A stretch of DNA of 64,000 nt from Hoplostethus atlanticus (Eukaryota; Chordata; Actinopteri; Trachichthyiformes; Trachichthyidae). Of this stretch, positions 24,388 through 34,058 are shown in pieces. Position numbers and translations under genes: made by a program. The stretch lies in NCBI GenBank assembly GCA_034670405.1, contig JAXDDX010000172.1, positions 124,001 through 188,000 of the forward strand, written 5' to 3'. Each line of letters begins with the position of its first letter. The stretch's first letter is position 1. A model generated the notes under the pieces. The model did not search any database, was not told the origin of the DNA, and saw only the letters and a program-made list of their open reading frames with translations.

Positions 24388-25080
24388 TGGCTGTGCCAAA
24401 TGATACAATGGCTGCTTTGGCGTTGCTGGAAGATATTGCTCTTAGATATTGCGCAATTTAGGCGAGAACGAGTCTTCAGAGACCATACTGATTTTCTGGC
24501 CCATGATGATGACTGGCTAATGCACCGTTTTCGATTTCCAAGAGCTGTTCTCTTGGAATTGTGTGCTGAACTGGGCTCTGTGTTGGAACGGCACTCTCGG
24601 AGAAACCCTGCCATCCCCGTCCATCTACAGGTATTGACAACAATCGGGTTTTTAGCGACAGGGACATTTCAGCAGGAGCTTGCGGACAGATCAGGGATAT
24701 CCCAGTCTGCCCTGAGCCGGGTCATGTCCATGGTGTGGGCATAATTTCTTTGAGTAATAGATACATCAGGTTCCCTTACACAGCAGCTGAACAACCAACA
24801 TCAAAATGCAATTTGCAGCGATGTCCGGTTTCCCAAATGTAATATATGTAATACAAATGTAATATATGTATATAACCATTGTCACCCTCAGGTGACAATG
24901 GTTATATACATACATGGTTATGCATATATACATACATGGTTATGCATTGAGGCCATGGCTACTTATGCCATTTACAAACCCCCAGAGCGCACAACAGACG
25001 CGCTATAATGTGGTGCACAGCCGTGCGCGCTCTATGGTAGAGCGTTGCATTGGGCTTTTAAAAGGGAGATGGTTTTGGTT
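24388..25080 (+). pseudogene. HARBI1-like transposase, middle deleted
   Basis: Starts MAVPNDTMAALALLEDIA at 24388. A frameshift near 24450 leads into RRERVFRDHTDFLAHDDDWL, FRFPRAVLLELCAELGSVLE and VLTTIGFLATGTFQQELADR, then SGISQSALSRVM, the helix-turn-helix half of HARBI1-type transposases. Then come SLSNRYIRFPYTAAEQ and QMs ahead of a 19-bp-arm hairpin. Sequence resumes at the C-terminus (YALRPWLLMPFTNPQSAQQT, MVERCIGLLKGRW). The DDE core with the GxIDxTH motif is gone, so it cannot transpose by itself. Confidence 0.85.
24868..24909. repeat. Perfect hairpin at the Harbinger deletion junction
   Basis: The arm GTATATAACCATTGTCACC (24868-24886), loop CTCA and exact reverse complement (24891-24909) lie exactly where the transposase DDE core is missing. 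A diverged ATATACATACATGGTTATGC direct repeat follows (24903-24950). Confidence 0.9.
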
Positions 25081-26056
25081 ACTTTCTGCCATTCAACTTG
25101 TTTCATTTTGTTGGTAATGCCAGCTTAGGCTTCCAAATAATATGCATTTTCTTCTGTAATTTTGATCAACCATTATTTCAAGTTCACAGTCGTAAAATTG
25201 CTCTTCTTCTATTGCTTCTTAAATGCTTCTGCCATTTGTCCTCAAAACTAAACTAAATGCTGGCCCTTTATATGCAAACCAGGCAATTGGGGGTCTGTTG
25301 GAAGCCATTTATAGTAAATTGTGGGCATGGTCAGAAGGCTTGTGCACGTGCGCACAATTTCAGGATGATTGAGATGTATGAGGAAAAAACACATGGGAAC
25401 AGACGTACGTGGGGTTTTATACATCTGACGAAAAGACTGCGTATGTATGTTTACTGTTTTGTGCGTACACAGATTTCTACACCTAAATATACACAGAGTT
25501 TTATACATTTGGCCCCAGAACTTTTGCGGGAGGCAGCCAATTTAATCCAAGAGGCCCTGAGAAACACACCTCCGGCCACACAGTCCACTCCACAAGTCGT
25601 TGAGCAAGCATTAACATTCAACAGAAACCCTGTCCACTGAATCATGCAATATTAGACTCTATGTTCTCTGTTAATGCAAACATATTTTTCTTACTAGGTT
25701 ATGAGAGACCTCTTGGGTAGGAGCCTCCATTTTTTTGTAATAAAAACAACGCAACAAGGAAGGATGCAGGCAAAAGCAATCGACTTAACTTGACCACCCA
25801 ATCAGACGCAAGGCACTCCCACAGGCTTTGATGGACGATGTTGACAGATTTACATTTCACAGTGCACACACAGACCAGCAACCATGAAATAAATAAATGT
25901 GGAAATAAACAATTAAATAGCTTGTATTTCCCATTCTAATTAATTAATTATTCATATATTTCCCCTTTTATTTAATGTATCTATATATTTCCCCTTTTAA
26001 TTAATTAATTATTTAGTTATTTATTTATTTAATATTGTCACATTTAACCCCCCATA

Positions 26057-26507
26057 GCTAACCTAGCTGGGCAGTGCATCTCTTGGTCTGTCTGTGTCAA
26101 AAGTGAGAGTGAAATACAACTATGGGGAGCAGTCCAGACAATATATGGGCGTGATGGCACTCCTCATAGGCGCACATAATTTTAAAACAAGACAATGATT
26201 ATCTAGTCTCTCAGTTAAGGTTTAGTTACAACCCTGGACTAATGCAACATGGAAAGAAATGGATTGACATTGACTATTGATTAAATATTGAATTTAAAAT
26301 GTTGATTAGCTTGGCATACTGGGCAATATGGATGCACATCTCTCAGTAAATAATAACCATCAAGTATTCAGCCAAGCCATAGTATAAATAGTATTATATA
26401 TTTGAAAATGTATAAAAGGAAATCTGGGGGAGCCAGTTTGAATGGGCCTGATGCAGCTGATAAAATTAATAATAGTATTGTTATCTATAATTTACAGGTG
26501 CTATGCT
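26057..26507. other. hAT interior, no gene seen
   Basis: Part of the outer hAT element. The first 40 bp (GCAGTGCATCTCTTGGTCTG) repeat sequence found left of the long-TIR element (23216-23244). No coding region. Confidence 0.45.
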
Positions 26508-26509
26508 TA

Positions 26510-28251
26510 CAGTTTTTTACAGTCGCTAACACCCGTTTGTCCAATCTGTAGTCACATTTTCAAAACTCTAAACACAATTAGCACAACATCCATCAGTTGT
26601 GGACCGTACTATTAACACAATTCATGTTGTTTTCACACAATAAGCAGTCAATTAACACGTTTCTAAAATGCTTAGATTTTCTTTACATACAAGCTTACCC
26701 AATAACAAAATTATGGATCTTTCTTGTCTTATTTACAAATGCTTGCACACAGCATGCCAGAAATGAAAACCTAATGTTCAAAACATTAAGCCTCTACGTC
26801 TGCAACAACAGCAGCTCAAAAACTTTATTGAAACAGCTGATAAGCATTTCTGAATGAACAGATCACTGAAACATTGAGAAATAACTGATTTAAGTTGTGT
26901 AAAATAGACCAAACACAGAGTTCGAATGAAACAGTTGTACACAGTTCCTTTTGAAAGGGTCACCAGCACCGGCACCAATACGTCCAGGTATGGTGTCTAT
27001 CCAATATGTCTTGTTCTATAGTGAGTTTTACACTATGCTACTCTACATGTAAACATGGGTTACAGTACATACAGTAGGACATACTGAAAAGCATTTACAC
27101 ATACTGTGTTTACATATACTGTGCATGCCAAGCGTTTCTATCCAAGGTGCATAGCGAGAGACGACATAAGATGTGATGTGGACGAGAACATGTGGCCAAA
27201 TGCTGAAGATCGTATAGATTACAGTTTGGTCCACAACAGACGGATGTTGTGCTAATTGTGTTTAGAGTTTTGAAAATGTAAATACAGATTGGACAAAAGG
27301 ATGTTAGCAACTGTAAAAAAAACAACTGTAGAACAGGACTGTGCATTTTTGTGTTTTTTCCCTTCTGTGCCTTTTTTACTGTATTTGTGTATTTTATTTT
27401 TACACATTTGGAACCAAAGCCCATGTATGTTGGATTTTTTGTTCATCACTGGCAGCAATTTCATGTTGCTAATAAAGCTTTTACTACAGCAATTCTGTCA
27501 CTTACTATTTTTTTCTACTGTACGTACATTCAATAAAGTAAAGATGACTCATTCACTTTTAGATAGTATGTTGCCAAAAATGCACACATTCAACATTCAA
27601 CACTCAACCAAAACAGTGGTTTACAGTAAAAGGAAACTGAATCATAAAAAACAATGGATTTCATATTGTCTATTGTATGCAGGTAGAACTGAAACATGAA
27701 AAGTAATGCAGTTTTTGTTCCTACTGTACATTCTATAAAGTACAGATGACTCTTTTAGATAGTATGTTGCCAAAAATGCACACATTCAACACTCAACCAA
27801 AACAGTGGTTTACAGTAAAAGGAAACTGAATTATAAATTATAGATTATATTATATAAATTATAGATTTCATATTGTCTATTGTATGCAGGTAGAACTGAA
27901 ACATGAAAAGTAATGCAGTTTTTATAATGCCATCAACTGTTAGTATTTTGAAAGTCATTGTGCTATGATTGACTATATGTTCCTCTTGGATAGAAAACAT
28001 GTGCTAGTGTTTTGAAAGAATGATTTGATATTGAGTCGGGTTTGCCGTGTTTTGATAGTTAGTGTATGTAGAGAAAGTTTTTTTGCATTTTGAAATGTAG
28101 AGTTGGTGTTTAATTAACAAAATGTGGTTTTGAGCAGAAAATTAACTATTTGGCTAATTGTGTGATGTACTGTAGGTGTATTGCTGTGTTAGGAGTTTAG
28201 AAAAATTATCTTAAGTATAGCTAAATGCTTGTTAGTGATCGTAAAAAACTG
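26510..28251 (+). mobile_element. Tc1/IS630-like element, internally deleted
   Basis: TIR tips are CAGTTTTTTACAGTCGCTAA and (inverted, right) CAGTTTTTTACGATCACTAA, with TA on both sides (26508-26509, 28252-28253). It retains two coding islands in plus orientation. The first is 26925-26960 (MKQLYTVPFER, end of the HTH domain). The second is 27125-27220 (FYPRCIARDDIRCDVDENMW, the transposase C-terminus). The DDE core between them is gone. The sister copy is at 34059-36236. The 1.0 kb after the coding islands is non-coding. Confidence 0.85.
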
Positions 28252-29059
28252 TAAGTTTGTCAGTAGAGGAGATGCTGGATCATCAGCCAGTACAAGCACA
28301 GACATATAGCTGCAGCCGTAGCCTATAGGCTTATGTTTATATTGTATAGCCAAAGGTAATTGTATAATATTGTGAGGACTGGACTAATTACCAGGCAGCA
28401 GAGCCAAAGCTCAGTGTTATATTTTATTATTTTCCAAATTTTATATTTTCTACAATTTCTTATTTATGTTAATGTCAATATTCACTTATCTTAAGAGTCT
28501 ATAGAAAATATTCTATTCAATAAATATTTTGTTTGTTTATAGTTTGTTTATACCTCATTCTGTTCTGTCTACTTATTCTTAGACCGACAGATGGAGCAAA
28601 CTGTTTTAAAGGAGGGAGGATTGTAGTGGGAGCACTGGGGTGTCAGGTGTGACTGGCAATGGCAATGGCAAATGGCTCACGGGTCAGGTAGGAGGCCCCC
28701 TCAGCAGATTTTTGCTTAGGGCCCCAAGGAGGTCAGGACCGGCTCTGGGAACAAGGACCCTGACAGAAAAATGAAAGGTGAAGCAATTGGGACGAGATAC
28801 TCCTGACAGAAAAATTCAACAGTTATCAGGTGATCATGGCAAAGTGTATATTAGGATTTTCTCTGCCACCTGGGGCCTGTTCCAAGAAGCAGGTTCAGCA
28901 AACTCTGAGTCTAACCCTGCACTCTGAGTTGATTAATTCCGAGATGGCAAAGTCTGAGTTTTCGGTTCCAGAACGGCTGATTTGAGTTAGTTCAATCAAC
29001 TTTGAGTATGTTCACCTTGAGTTAAGTGCGTGCGCGACGACAATAAAAAGCCATCATCA

Positions 29060-29334
29060 ATGGAGGTCCGATACTACGATTCACCATGGCAACCAGCAAG
29101 CAGAAGGGTCGTAAAGGAGAGGGAATTGCCGTGGGAGAGAATCGCTGCCCGAGTCAATGCGTACGTTTGAATGCAGTAGTGTATTCATTTAACATTTAAC
29201 CACACTTTCTTATAATATTACCTACATGTGAGAAAGTGGTGGAATGGTATTGGAAAAAAAATATTTTAATTTAGGTGCAATCCCAGGGGCGCAAAGCGCT
29301 CTTGGCAGCAGCTGAAAATGAAATATAAAAACAT
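29060..29334 (+). pseudogene. Harbinger Myb/SANT-like DNA-binding protein, truncated
   Basis: The ATG at 29060 gives MEVRYYDSPWQPASRRVVKE, then WERIAARVNA. Exon 1 ends at 29160 (TGC|GTACGT). Exon 2 starts at 29275 (TTTAG|GTGC) and continues in frame as CNPRGAKRSWQQLKMKYKNI, the third helix of the trihelix/Myb fold, before a SINE interrupts it. This protein partners the transposase in Harbinger elements and supplies DNA binding and nuclear import. A distal exon survives at 29460-29525 (LEIxxLERxLE coiled-coil type). Confidence 0.75.
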
Positions 29335-29446
29335 TACAATAGAGTCATTTAGCAGATGCTTTTATCCAAAGCGACTTACAAAGGTGATAATTAACACTCT
29401 GAGACTAATGAGAGTCTAATGCTTTACCAACTGAGCTGTCTGGGCC
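29335..29446 (-). mobile_element. Short tRNA-derived SINE with L2-type tail
   Basis: Read on the minus strand: a tRNA-like head GCCCAGACAGCTCAGTTGGT, then AAAGCATTAGACTCTCATTA (A box present, no B box), then TTTGTAAGTCGCTTTGGATA and AAAGCATCTGCTAAATGAC. The tail is the same GGATA-loop hairpin as in the L2-type LINE copies at 955-1085 and 34823-35431. This means it was mobilised in trans by such a LINE. Length is only about 112 bp. Confidence 0.75.
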
Positions 29447-30347
29447 AGACATACTTCAAATGGTGTACTTGGGGTGACAAATTAGAAAGGCAGATCTAGA
29501 AATTTAATTACTCGAACATAAGTTAGAGGTGGGTGCATGGTCACAGGTGAAATGTGTTGTTGGAACAATATAAAATACTAACTGTTGCTTTTGTATTTGT
29601 AGGAAATAAGAAGGCCAAATGAAAGGTGTCTTTATTTGACTGCTCAGGGTGGTGGTAGCTTAATCCGTGAAGTGTAAACGGCATATTATATCTCGGACAG
29701 CTCTTCCATCCTGGACATAGAACATCTAATCGGGGTCTCAAAATCCTCTCCCGACATAAGGCTATGCAAATTACTTCCGCTTGAATATCGATTGGGTTAC
29801 CGAGGAAAGGACACGCCATGTCCGACAGCTGCTTCAGGTTCAGCAGAGGGAGGAGACAGGGAGAAAGTCAGGGTTTGTTCAAGAAAACCTGCCAGCGAGC
29901 AGGTTAGGTTCACAGAGTCAGTTACCATGGTAACTGATTCAGAGTTTGAGTTACCTCTTTTTCTGGAACGGAAAACCCAGAGTTTCCCTCATCTCAGGGT
30001 TAACAAACTCAGAGTTTTCACTAAACCCGCTTCTTGGAACAGGCCCCTGGTATGAAAAGAAATCCTGGCTGTGCGGATGTGCCAAAAGTAATGCAGTGTT
30101 TTCCTTTCCCTGCCTACTTAGGGCATAGGTTGGAAAGTTGGAAGAGACACATTGGATTCGGGGGACAACCCAGAGGTTATAATACTTCAATCTTAAAATA
30201 CTATCATTTTCACTTTAGAGTGACAGGCACCAACAGTACAAGCATGTGTCACAGCAGCACCTTGATTGCATTCAAATATTAATGTTAACAACATATTATT
30301 ATGGAATAAAATCAGGTAATCTAATTCTACCGTATACCTAAATGATA

Positions 30348-30553
30348 CAGTACTATGCAAAAGTCTTAGGCACCCTAGAGTTTTTTAATATAAATTTGGT
30401 CTTAGATGTTTATTTTTTTTGTTTTCTGCATTAGTGTTTTACATTACTGTTCTTTTTAGTAAAACTTTTGATATTTAGAAACTTTTCATTTCATTATTTG
30501 TTAAAGCATCTTCGCTTTAAGGATTATTTTTAAATGACTATTGCACAGTACTG
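30348..30553. mobile_element. Tc1-type MITE, 206 bp
   Basis: The left tip CAGTACTATGCAAAAGTCTT (continuing AGGCACC) and the inverted right tip CAGTACTGTGCAATAGTCAT match well, and TA lies on both sides (30346-30347, 30554-30555). The CTTAGGCACC phrase is typical of fish Tc1 ends. Non-coding. Confidence 0.75.
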
Positions 30554-30629
30554 TATGTCTAATTTCCTATATCTTTCTCTGCCTCATCATATGTTCTGTT
30601 CTTGATTTCTGCTCTATATCATAATCATC

Positions 30630-30705
30630 TCTTTCATAGATAGATAGATAGATAGATAGATATATAGATACTTTATTGATCCCGGGGGGGAAATTCTGGA
30701 AATTC
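30630..30705 (-). repeat. (GATA)n and TACTTTATTGATCCC retroelement tail
   Basis: GATA tetranucleotides followed by ATACTTTATTGATCCCGG and GAAATTCTGG, a widespread fish repeat normally read as the antisense 3' end of a non-LTR retroelement. Family not certain. Confidence 0.55.
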
Positions 30706-30767
30706 TTTTACAGGAATGTATGCCTATTGCATTGGTCTGTCACCACATACACATTTTAATGCACACA

Positions 30768-30806
<39 letters not shown>

Positions 30807-31252
30807 GGGGGGTTATTAAATGGTTGGATGGGCTCTAGCCATAGCAAGGTTAGTTTCTGGGGGAAAAAACGCTGACGCAAACTTACTGAATGAATACAGT
30901 ATGACACATAACACATTATTATTATACTCTTTCACGAAAATTGTCTGTCAAATTACAGTAAGAAGGCAAAGTTAGGTAAAGTAAGGTAAGGTAACCTCAC
31001 CAATGATGGCATGGACACCTTGTGGGCTCTTATTTGCTATCTAGCCTACTGTTTGCAGAATTCATTCGCTAGCTTAGTTAGCATCTTGCACAGTCTGGCA
31101 TGTTTTAAACTTTTTCTTTAACATACAGCTGATACACAGAAGTCAAAAATTGTCCTAGACTTTCTCATAACCAAACTATTCTCCATTCTTCTTTCAGGGT
31201 CAGTATTATATACATGCCAGCATACGTCCACACAAGGGCACATCCAACATTA

Positions 31253-32580
31253 CATTTTTTCGATTGCTAACTAGCATCGGTCAATACTGAAACCACTTTT
31301 TGGAAACTCTTCATACAGTCTGCATTACCAACATGCATCTTGGCCAGTTAATCTCACCTCCAAAACTCACTCAAACCACCAAAACACTTCATACATGTCT
31401 CAAAATAAGCTCGTTCGACCATAACATAGACCAACATAGATTGTCACTCATAGCACACTTACCTAAAAAACACTAACAACAGGGAGCATTACATAAATGA
31501 CGAACTTTTATCTTTTAAGTCTGAATGATTTTTCACATAAATCAGTATTTCATTATAGAATAAGAATAACACCTTTTCACTTTATTGACTGTACTAAAGT
31601 AATGTATGTAACAAGAATGAATCAGAAATGCAGCAATTTGCTTCAAATCGTAATTCACTGGACTTGGGACATCTGGACATCTGGTCATGTGGATGGTGGT
31701 CACAAACCTTTCACCTCCATGCAGAGAAAAACTCCTCTATGGGGTTCAGGAAGGGGGAGTATGGAGGCAGGAATAGTACTGACATCCTGGGATGTGCAGC
31801 AAATCAGTCTGTGACTGCAGCAGAGTGGTGGAATGCTACATTATCCCACACAACAACGAAGGCAGGGGAGTTTCTTGCCCCTCGACTTCTCTCCTCCACT
31901 GGTACAAGTCGATTATGCAGGTCATCCAGAAAATAAATGAGCCTCTCTGTATTGTAGGGGCCAATGAGTGGTTTGTGTAACAGCAAACCATCATTGGACA
32001 GTGCTGCACACATGGTGATGTTAGCTCCTCTCTGGCCTGGGACATCCACGGTTGCTCTCTGTCCAATCACATTTCTTCCCCTGCGGCGTGTTTTTGCCAG
32101 GTTGAATCCAGCTTCATCCGCAAAGATGAATGTATGTGCAGTTTGCCTGGCTTCCATCTCCATTACCCTCTAAAGTACAGTAAATCCAGTTTTACAGTAC
32201 TTTACATTATGCATAGCTGTATATGTACCCTGTTTGGTTATTGAACAGACATCTTACCTGGACATATTGATACTGGAGCTTTCACACGTTCAGCGTTTCT
32301 CTCAAAGGGTACAGTGTACAACTGCTTCATCCTTATTTTATGTTTCTGAAGGACTCTGGCAATTGTCATTGTGCTGACTGTATTCCCATTCCTAAAAGTG
32401 ATATTGTCTGCCAGCACTCTGTCCCGAATGTCCCATAGTTTTATTGCATTGTTGCCAATTACCATGTCAACAATGGCAATTTCCTGCGCATCTGAAAATA
32501 TTCTGCTACGATTTCCTATATATTTCAATATGGTTACTGCAGAAGAAAAACTGTAACAAACCCATTGCCCAGGCACATAT
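31253..32580 (-). mobile_element. Tc1/IS630-like element, 5' end lost
   Basis: The 3' tip at 31251-31277 (TA then CATTTTTTCGATTGCTAACT) resembles the TIR of 26510-28251. Transposase sequence runs on the minus strand from 32576 to about 31630. No matching inverted tip was found beyond 32580, so the upstream end is truncated. Confidence 0.7.
31630..32576 (-). pseudogene. IS630-like transposase, two exons, nearly complete core
   Basis: Exon 1 (32576 downward) carries the HTH region: SRIFSDAQEIAIVDMVIGNN, STMTIARVLQKHKIRMKQLY, then TVPFERNAERVK. A one-base slip near 32280 precedes QYVQ|GTAAGA. The 90-bp intron ends CTTTAG, and exon 2 continues RVMEMEARQTAHTFIFADEA (first D) and FVVVWDNVAFHHSAAVTD (second D). 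A single in-frame TGA (31804-31806 region) follows, then VLFLPPYSPFLNPIEEFFSA with the catalytic E. There are 35 positions between the second D and the first E. A second stop follows AWR. The least-damaged member of this family in the window, still inactive. Confidence 0.8.
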
Positions 32581-32682
32581 TCTTCTCTGGCCCAAAGTGT
32601 TTTTTCTACGCTCTTCTCCCAAACCTACCAGTGTCCTGGATAATGTAGTGGTGCACAGGCTACCAAGAGCCAGTCAGGTCAG

Positions 32683-32892
32683 ATGGAAATTCCATTTGAG
32701 AGAAGTGAACAGGATAGCAATGGCTTCGATCCTACCACAGAGCGTGAGGCTGGGGGTTTATTTAATCTGTTGGAGGACGGGGAGTTTAATGTTTTCTTGG
32801 ATCTTTTCCACTGTTTGATGCCACATGTTGACATTTTGTTTAACCAGCTACAGAGGAAAGATGTTTGTGGACAACGTTCAAAGGGAGCATGA
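32683..32892 (+). pseudogene. Unassigned TE-like protein fragment
   Basis: Open frame with LFNLLEDGEFNVFLDLFHCL and MPHVDILFNQLQRKDV. The PHVDILxxQLQ phrase resembles proteins encoded by fish hAT-type transposons of the zinc-finger (TTF/THAP) kind, but I cannot name the family. It is flanked by a truncated transposon on the left and probable exons of the DUF4806-like gene from 33233. Confidence 0.35.
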
Positions 32893-33232
32893 TTCTGTGC
32901 CAGTCCTGTGCTCAAACCATGCATGGTTCATGGTCCTGCATGGTTACTTGCTTTCCTCCTCATTTCCGCATATAGTTTGTTTAGGAGTCATGAGGTGTCT
33001 TTTTGAATTGTGGATAAGTAATCTTGGTGCCTTACGAACTTGAATATCTTCTCTTCAAGCCACCTCTATCTCTGAGAAACTGGTTCCTCTGGCATTCCAG
33101 TTGAATTTGAGAAAGAAGAAAGGCCTGTGCACTTAGCGAGAGCTTTTTACTATTCTGGAGTGTATTTACAACATCCAATTTTACTCTGAATTGTGCAGGT
33201 TTTTATTCTTGGTCTTTTCTCTCCCTCTCTAG

Positions 33233-33280
33233 CCTTCAATACTGGATGCATAGATGAAGAGAGGACTACAATCACAGGAC
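33233..33280 (+). CDS. Putative exon of the DUF4806-like gene
   Basis: A 48-bp segment between CTCTCTAG and GTAAGTATGG, readable as FNTGCIDEERTTITG. The splice sites are good, but the segment is too short to recognise a domain. Assigned to the gene only because consecutive mini-exons and the recognisable C-terminal exons share strand and follow in order. Confidence 0.35.
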
Positions 33281-33307
33281 GTAAGTATGGTTATGGTCCC
33301 TGCAGCA

Positions 33308-33366
33308 CTCAACATAGGAAAGACAAACAGGTCATCTACGTCAAGTGCAGAGACGAGGACAGACAG
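33308..33366 (+). CDS. Putative mini-exon, copy 1 of three
   Basis: CCCTGCAG|CACTCAACATAGGAAAG...GACAGACAG|GTGTAAGTATAG. In frame it gives LNIGKTNRSSTSSAETRTD. A related segment with similar flanks lies at 33762-33822 and a weaker one at 33623-33690. Ser/Thr-rich low-complexity linkers are usual in this type of protein. Confidence 0.35.
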
Positions 33367-33761
33367 GTGTAAGTATAGACACTAAAGACACAAAACTTGA
33401 TTGTTTTGTACTTACTCAGTCACTCGCTCTGTCCAACTTTCTTTCTCTCTCACTGCTCTCAATCTCTCTTTCCCCTCTCTGTAATATTTAACACAAACAA
33501 TGGACCATATAGAAGGCAAAATGACAGTCTGAAAGAATGTATGGACATAGAATACATGCTGACATATTTCTCACACTTGGCACTCCTTAAGCTTTCTTTC
33601 TCACAGTGTCTCTTTCTGCAGCATTCAACAGAGTGAAACATTGTGACACCATCCAGGGGATCAATTATCAACCTCAGCAAATGTGATAATGGAAATTGAA
33701 CTACATACTCCCACCCACACCTTTAGCCTACTCCTCATCTTTTGTCTATCTCTCTCTGTAG

Positions 33762-33822
33762 CACTCAATGGAAGGAGTGACAGGCCATCTACCTTCAGTC
33801 CAGAAATCACGGAGGATGATGG
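33762..33822 (+). CDS. Putative mini-exon, copy 3 of three
   Basis: CTCTGTAG|CACTCAATGGAAGGAGT...GAGGATGATG then GATGTTAGTATAG. In frame it gives ALNGRSDRPSTFSPEITEDD. Upstream pyrimidine tract is strong (TTTGTCTATCTCTCTCTG). The sequence and the following GTTAGTATAGACATTAAG repeat the arrangement at 33308-33390. Confidence 0.4.
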
Positions 33823-33840
33823 ATGTTAGTATAGACATTA

Positions 33841-33843
<3 letters not shown>

Positions 33844-33881
<38 letters not shown>
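33844..33881. repeat. (CA)n microsatellite
   Basis: About 19 CA units. Confidence 0.95.
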
Positions 33882-34058
33882 CACTCTATGATTTTGTCAT
33901 CCCTGTGGCATACCTCACTCAACGCATGTGCATATTTGATTTGCATGGATGAAACTATATTTATTTTTTGTCCTCTCTCTTTTTCTGATGAATGAACATT
34001 GGAACACACACGCACCAAAATCCGAATTGTTCGTTTGCTCCTCCAGATCTGTCACTTC

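Larger units (their letters stand above)
23793..25515 (+). mobile_element. PIF/Harbinger element, internally deleted
   Basis: The ends GGGCCAAATGTATAAA and (inverted, right) GGGCCAAATGTATAAA are identical, and CAG flanks both sides (23790-23792, 25516-25518), the CWG-type 3-bp TSD known for vertebrate Harbingers. Subterminal ACGGGCGGCGAGAATGTGCG repeats occur twice at 23876-23990. It is nested inside the long-TIR element at 23254. It contains a transposase cut in the middle. Confidence 0.88.
23254..26056. mobile_element. Long-TIR transposon of unassigned class
   Basis: The inverted repeats are about 300 bp. Left 23254-23590 and right 25755-26056 share GGGTTAAATGTGACAATATT, AAAAGGGGAAATATAT, GCTATTTAATTGTTTATTTC, GGTCTGTGTGTGCACTGTGA and CCATCAAAGCCTGTGGG. 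The tips are TGTGGAGGGTTAAATG and (inverted) TATGGGGGGTTAAATG. GCTAACC flanks both ends (23247-23253, 26057-26063), a 7- or 8-bp TSD. After subtracting the nested Harbinger, the interior is about 430 bp and holds a possible frame ending EAANLIQEALRNTPPATQ at 25529 onward, matching nothing I recognise. The TSD length excludes Tc1 and Harbinger; hAT, P or Zisupton groups remain possible. Confidence 0.75.
22965..28747. mobile_element. hAT element, 5.8 kb, host of nested insertions
   Basis: Ends are CAGAGACCGGCGGCCC on the left and, inverted from the right, CAGAGCCGGTCCTGACC. Both subterminal regions carry TAGGGCCCC. The octamer GGAACAAG flanks both ends exactly (22957-22964, 28748-28755), the hAT signature. 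A coding remnant near the left end (23088-23143, IKRNYPSGEDESELRKQQSG before a GTAAAC donor) resembles the N-terminus of zinc-finger MYM/TTF-type hAT transposases. Much of the length is later insertions: 23254-26056 and 26510-28251. Removing those leaves about 1.2 kb, so the original was a deleted copy. Confidence 0.88.
28873..30046 (+). mobile_element. PIF/Harbinger element carrying a Myb/SANT gene remnant
   Basis: The left end GGGCCTGTTCCAAGAAGC and the right end, inverted, GGGCCTGTTCCAAGAAGC are identical for 18 bp. CTG flanks both (28870-28872, 30047-30049), a CWG TSD. The transposase gene is missing. The Myb/SANT gene is represented by three pieces, with a SINE at 29335-29446 at the break. 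The right subterminal region (ACCCAGAGTTTCCCTCATCT) matches the right end of the Harbinger at about 52868, so the two belong to one family. Confidence 0.88.
30050..31250. other. No gene seen; small repeats inside
   Basis: Contains the Tc1 MITE at 30348, a (GATA)n with antisense retroelement tail at 30630-30705 and a (CA)n at 30771-30803. The rest is unassigned. Confidence 0.4.
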
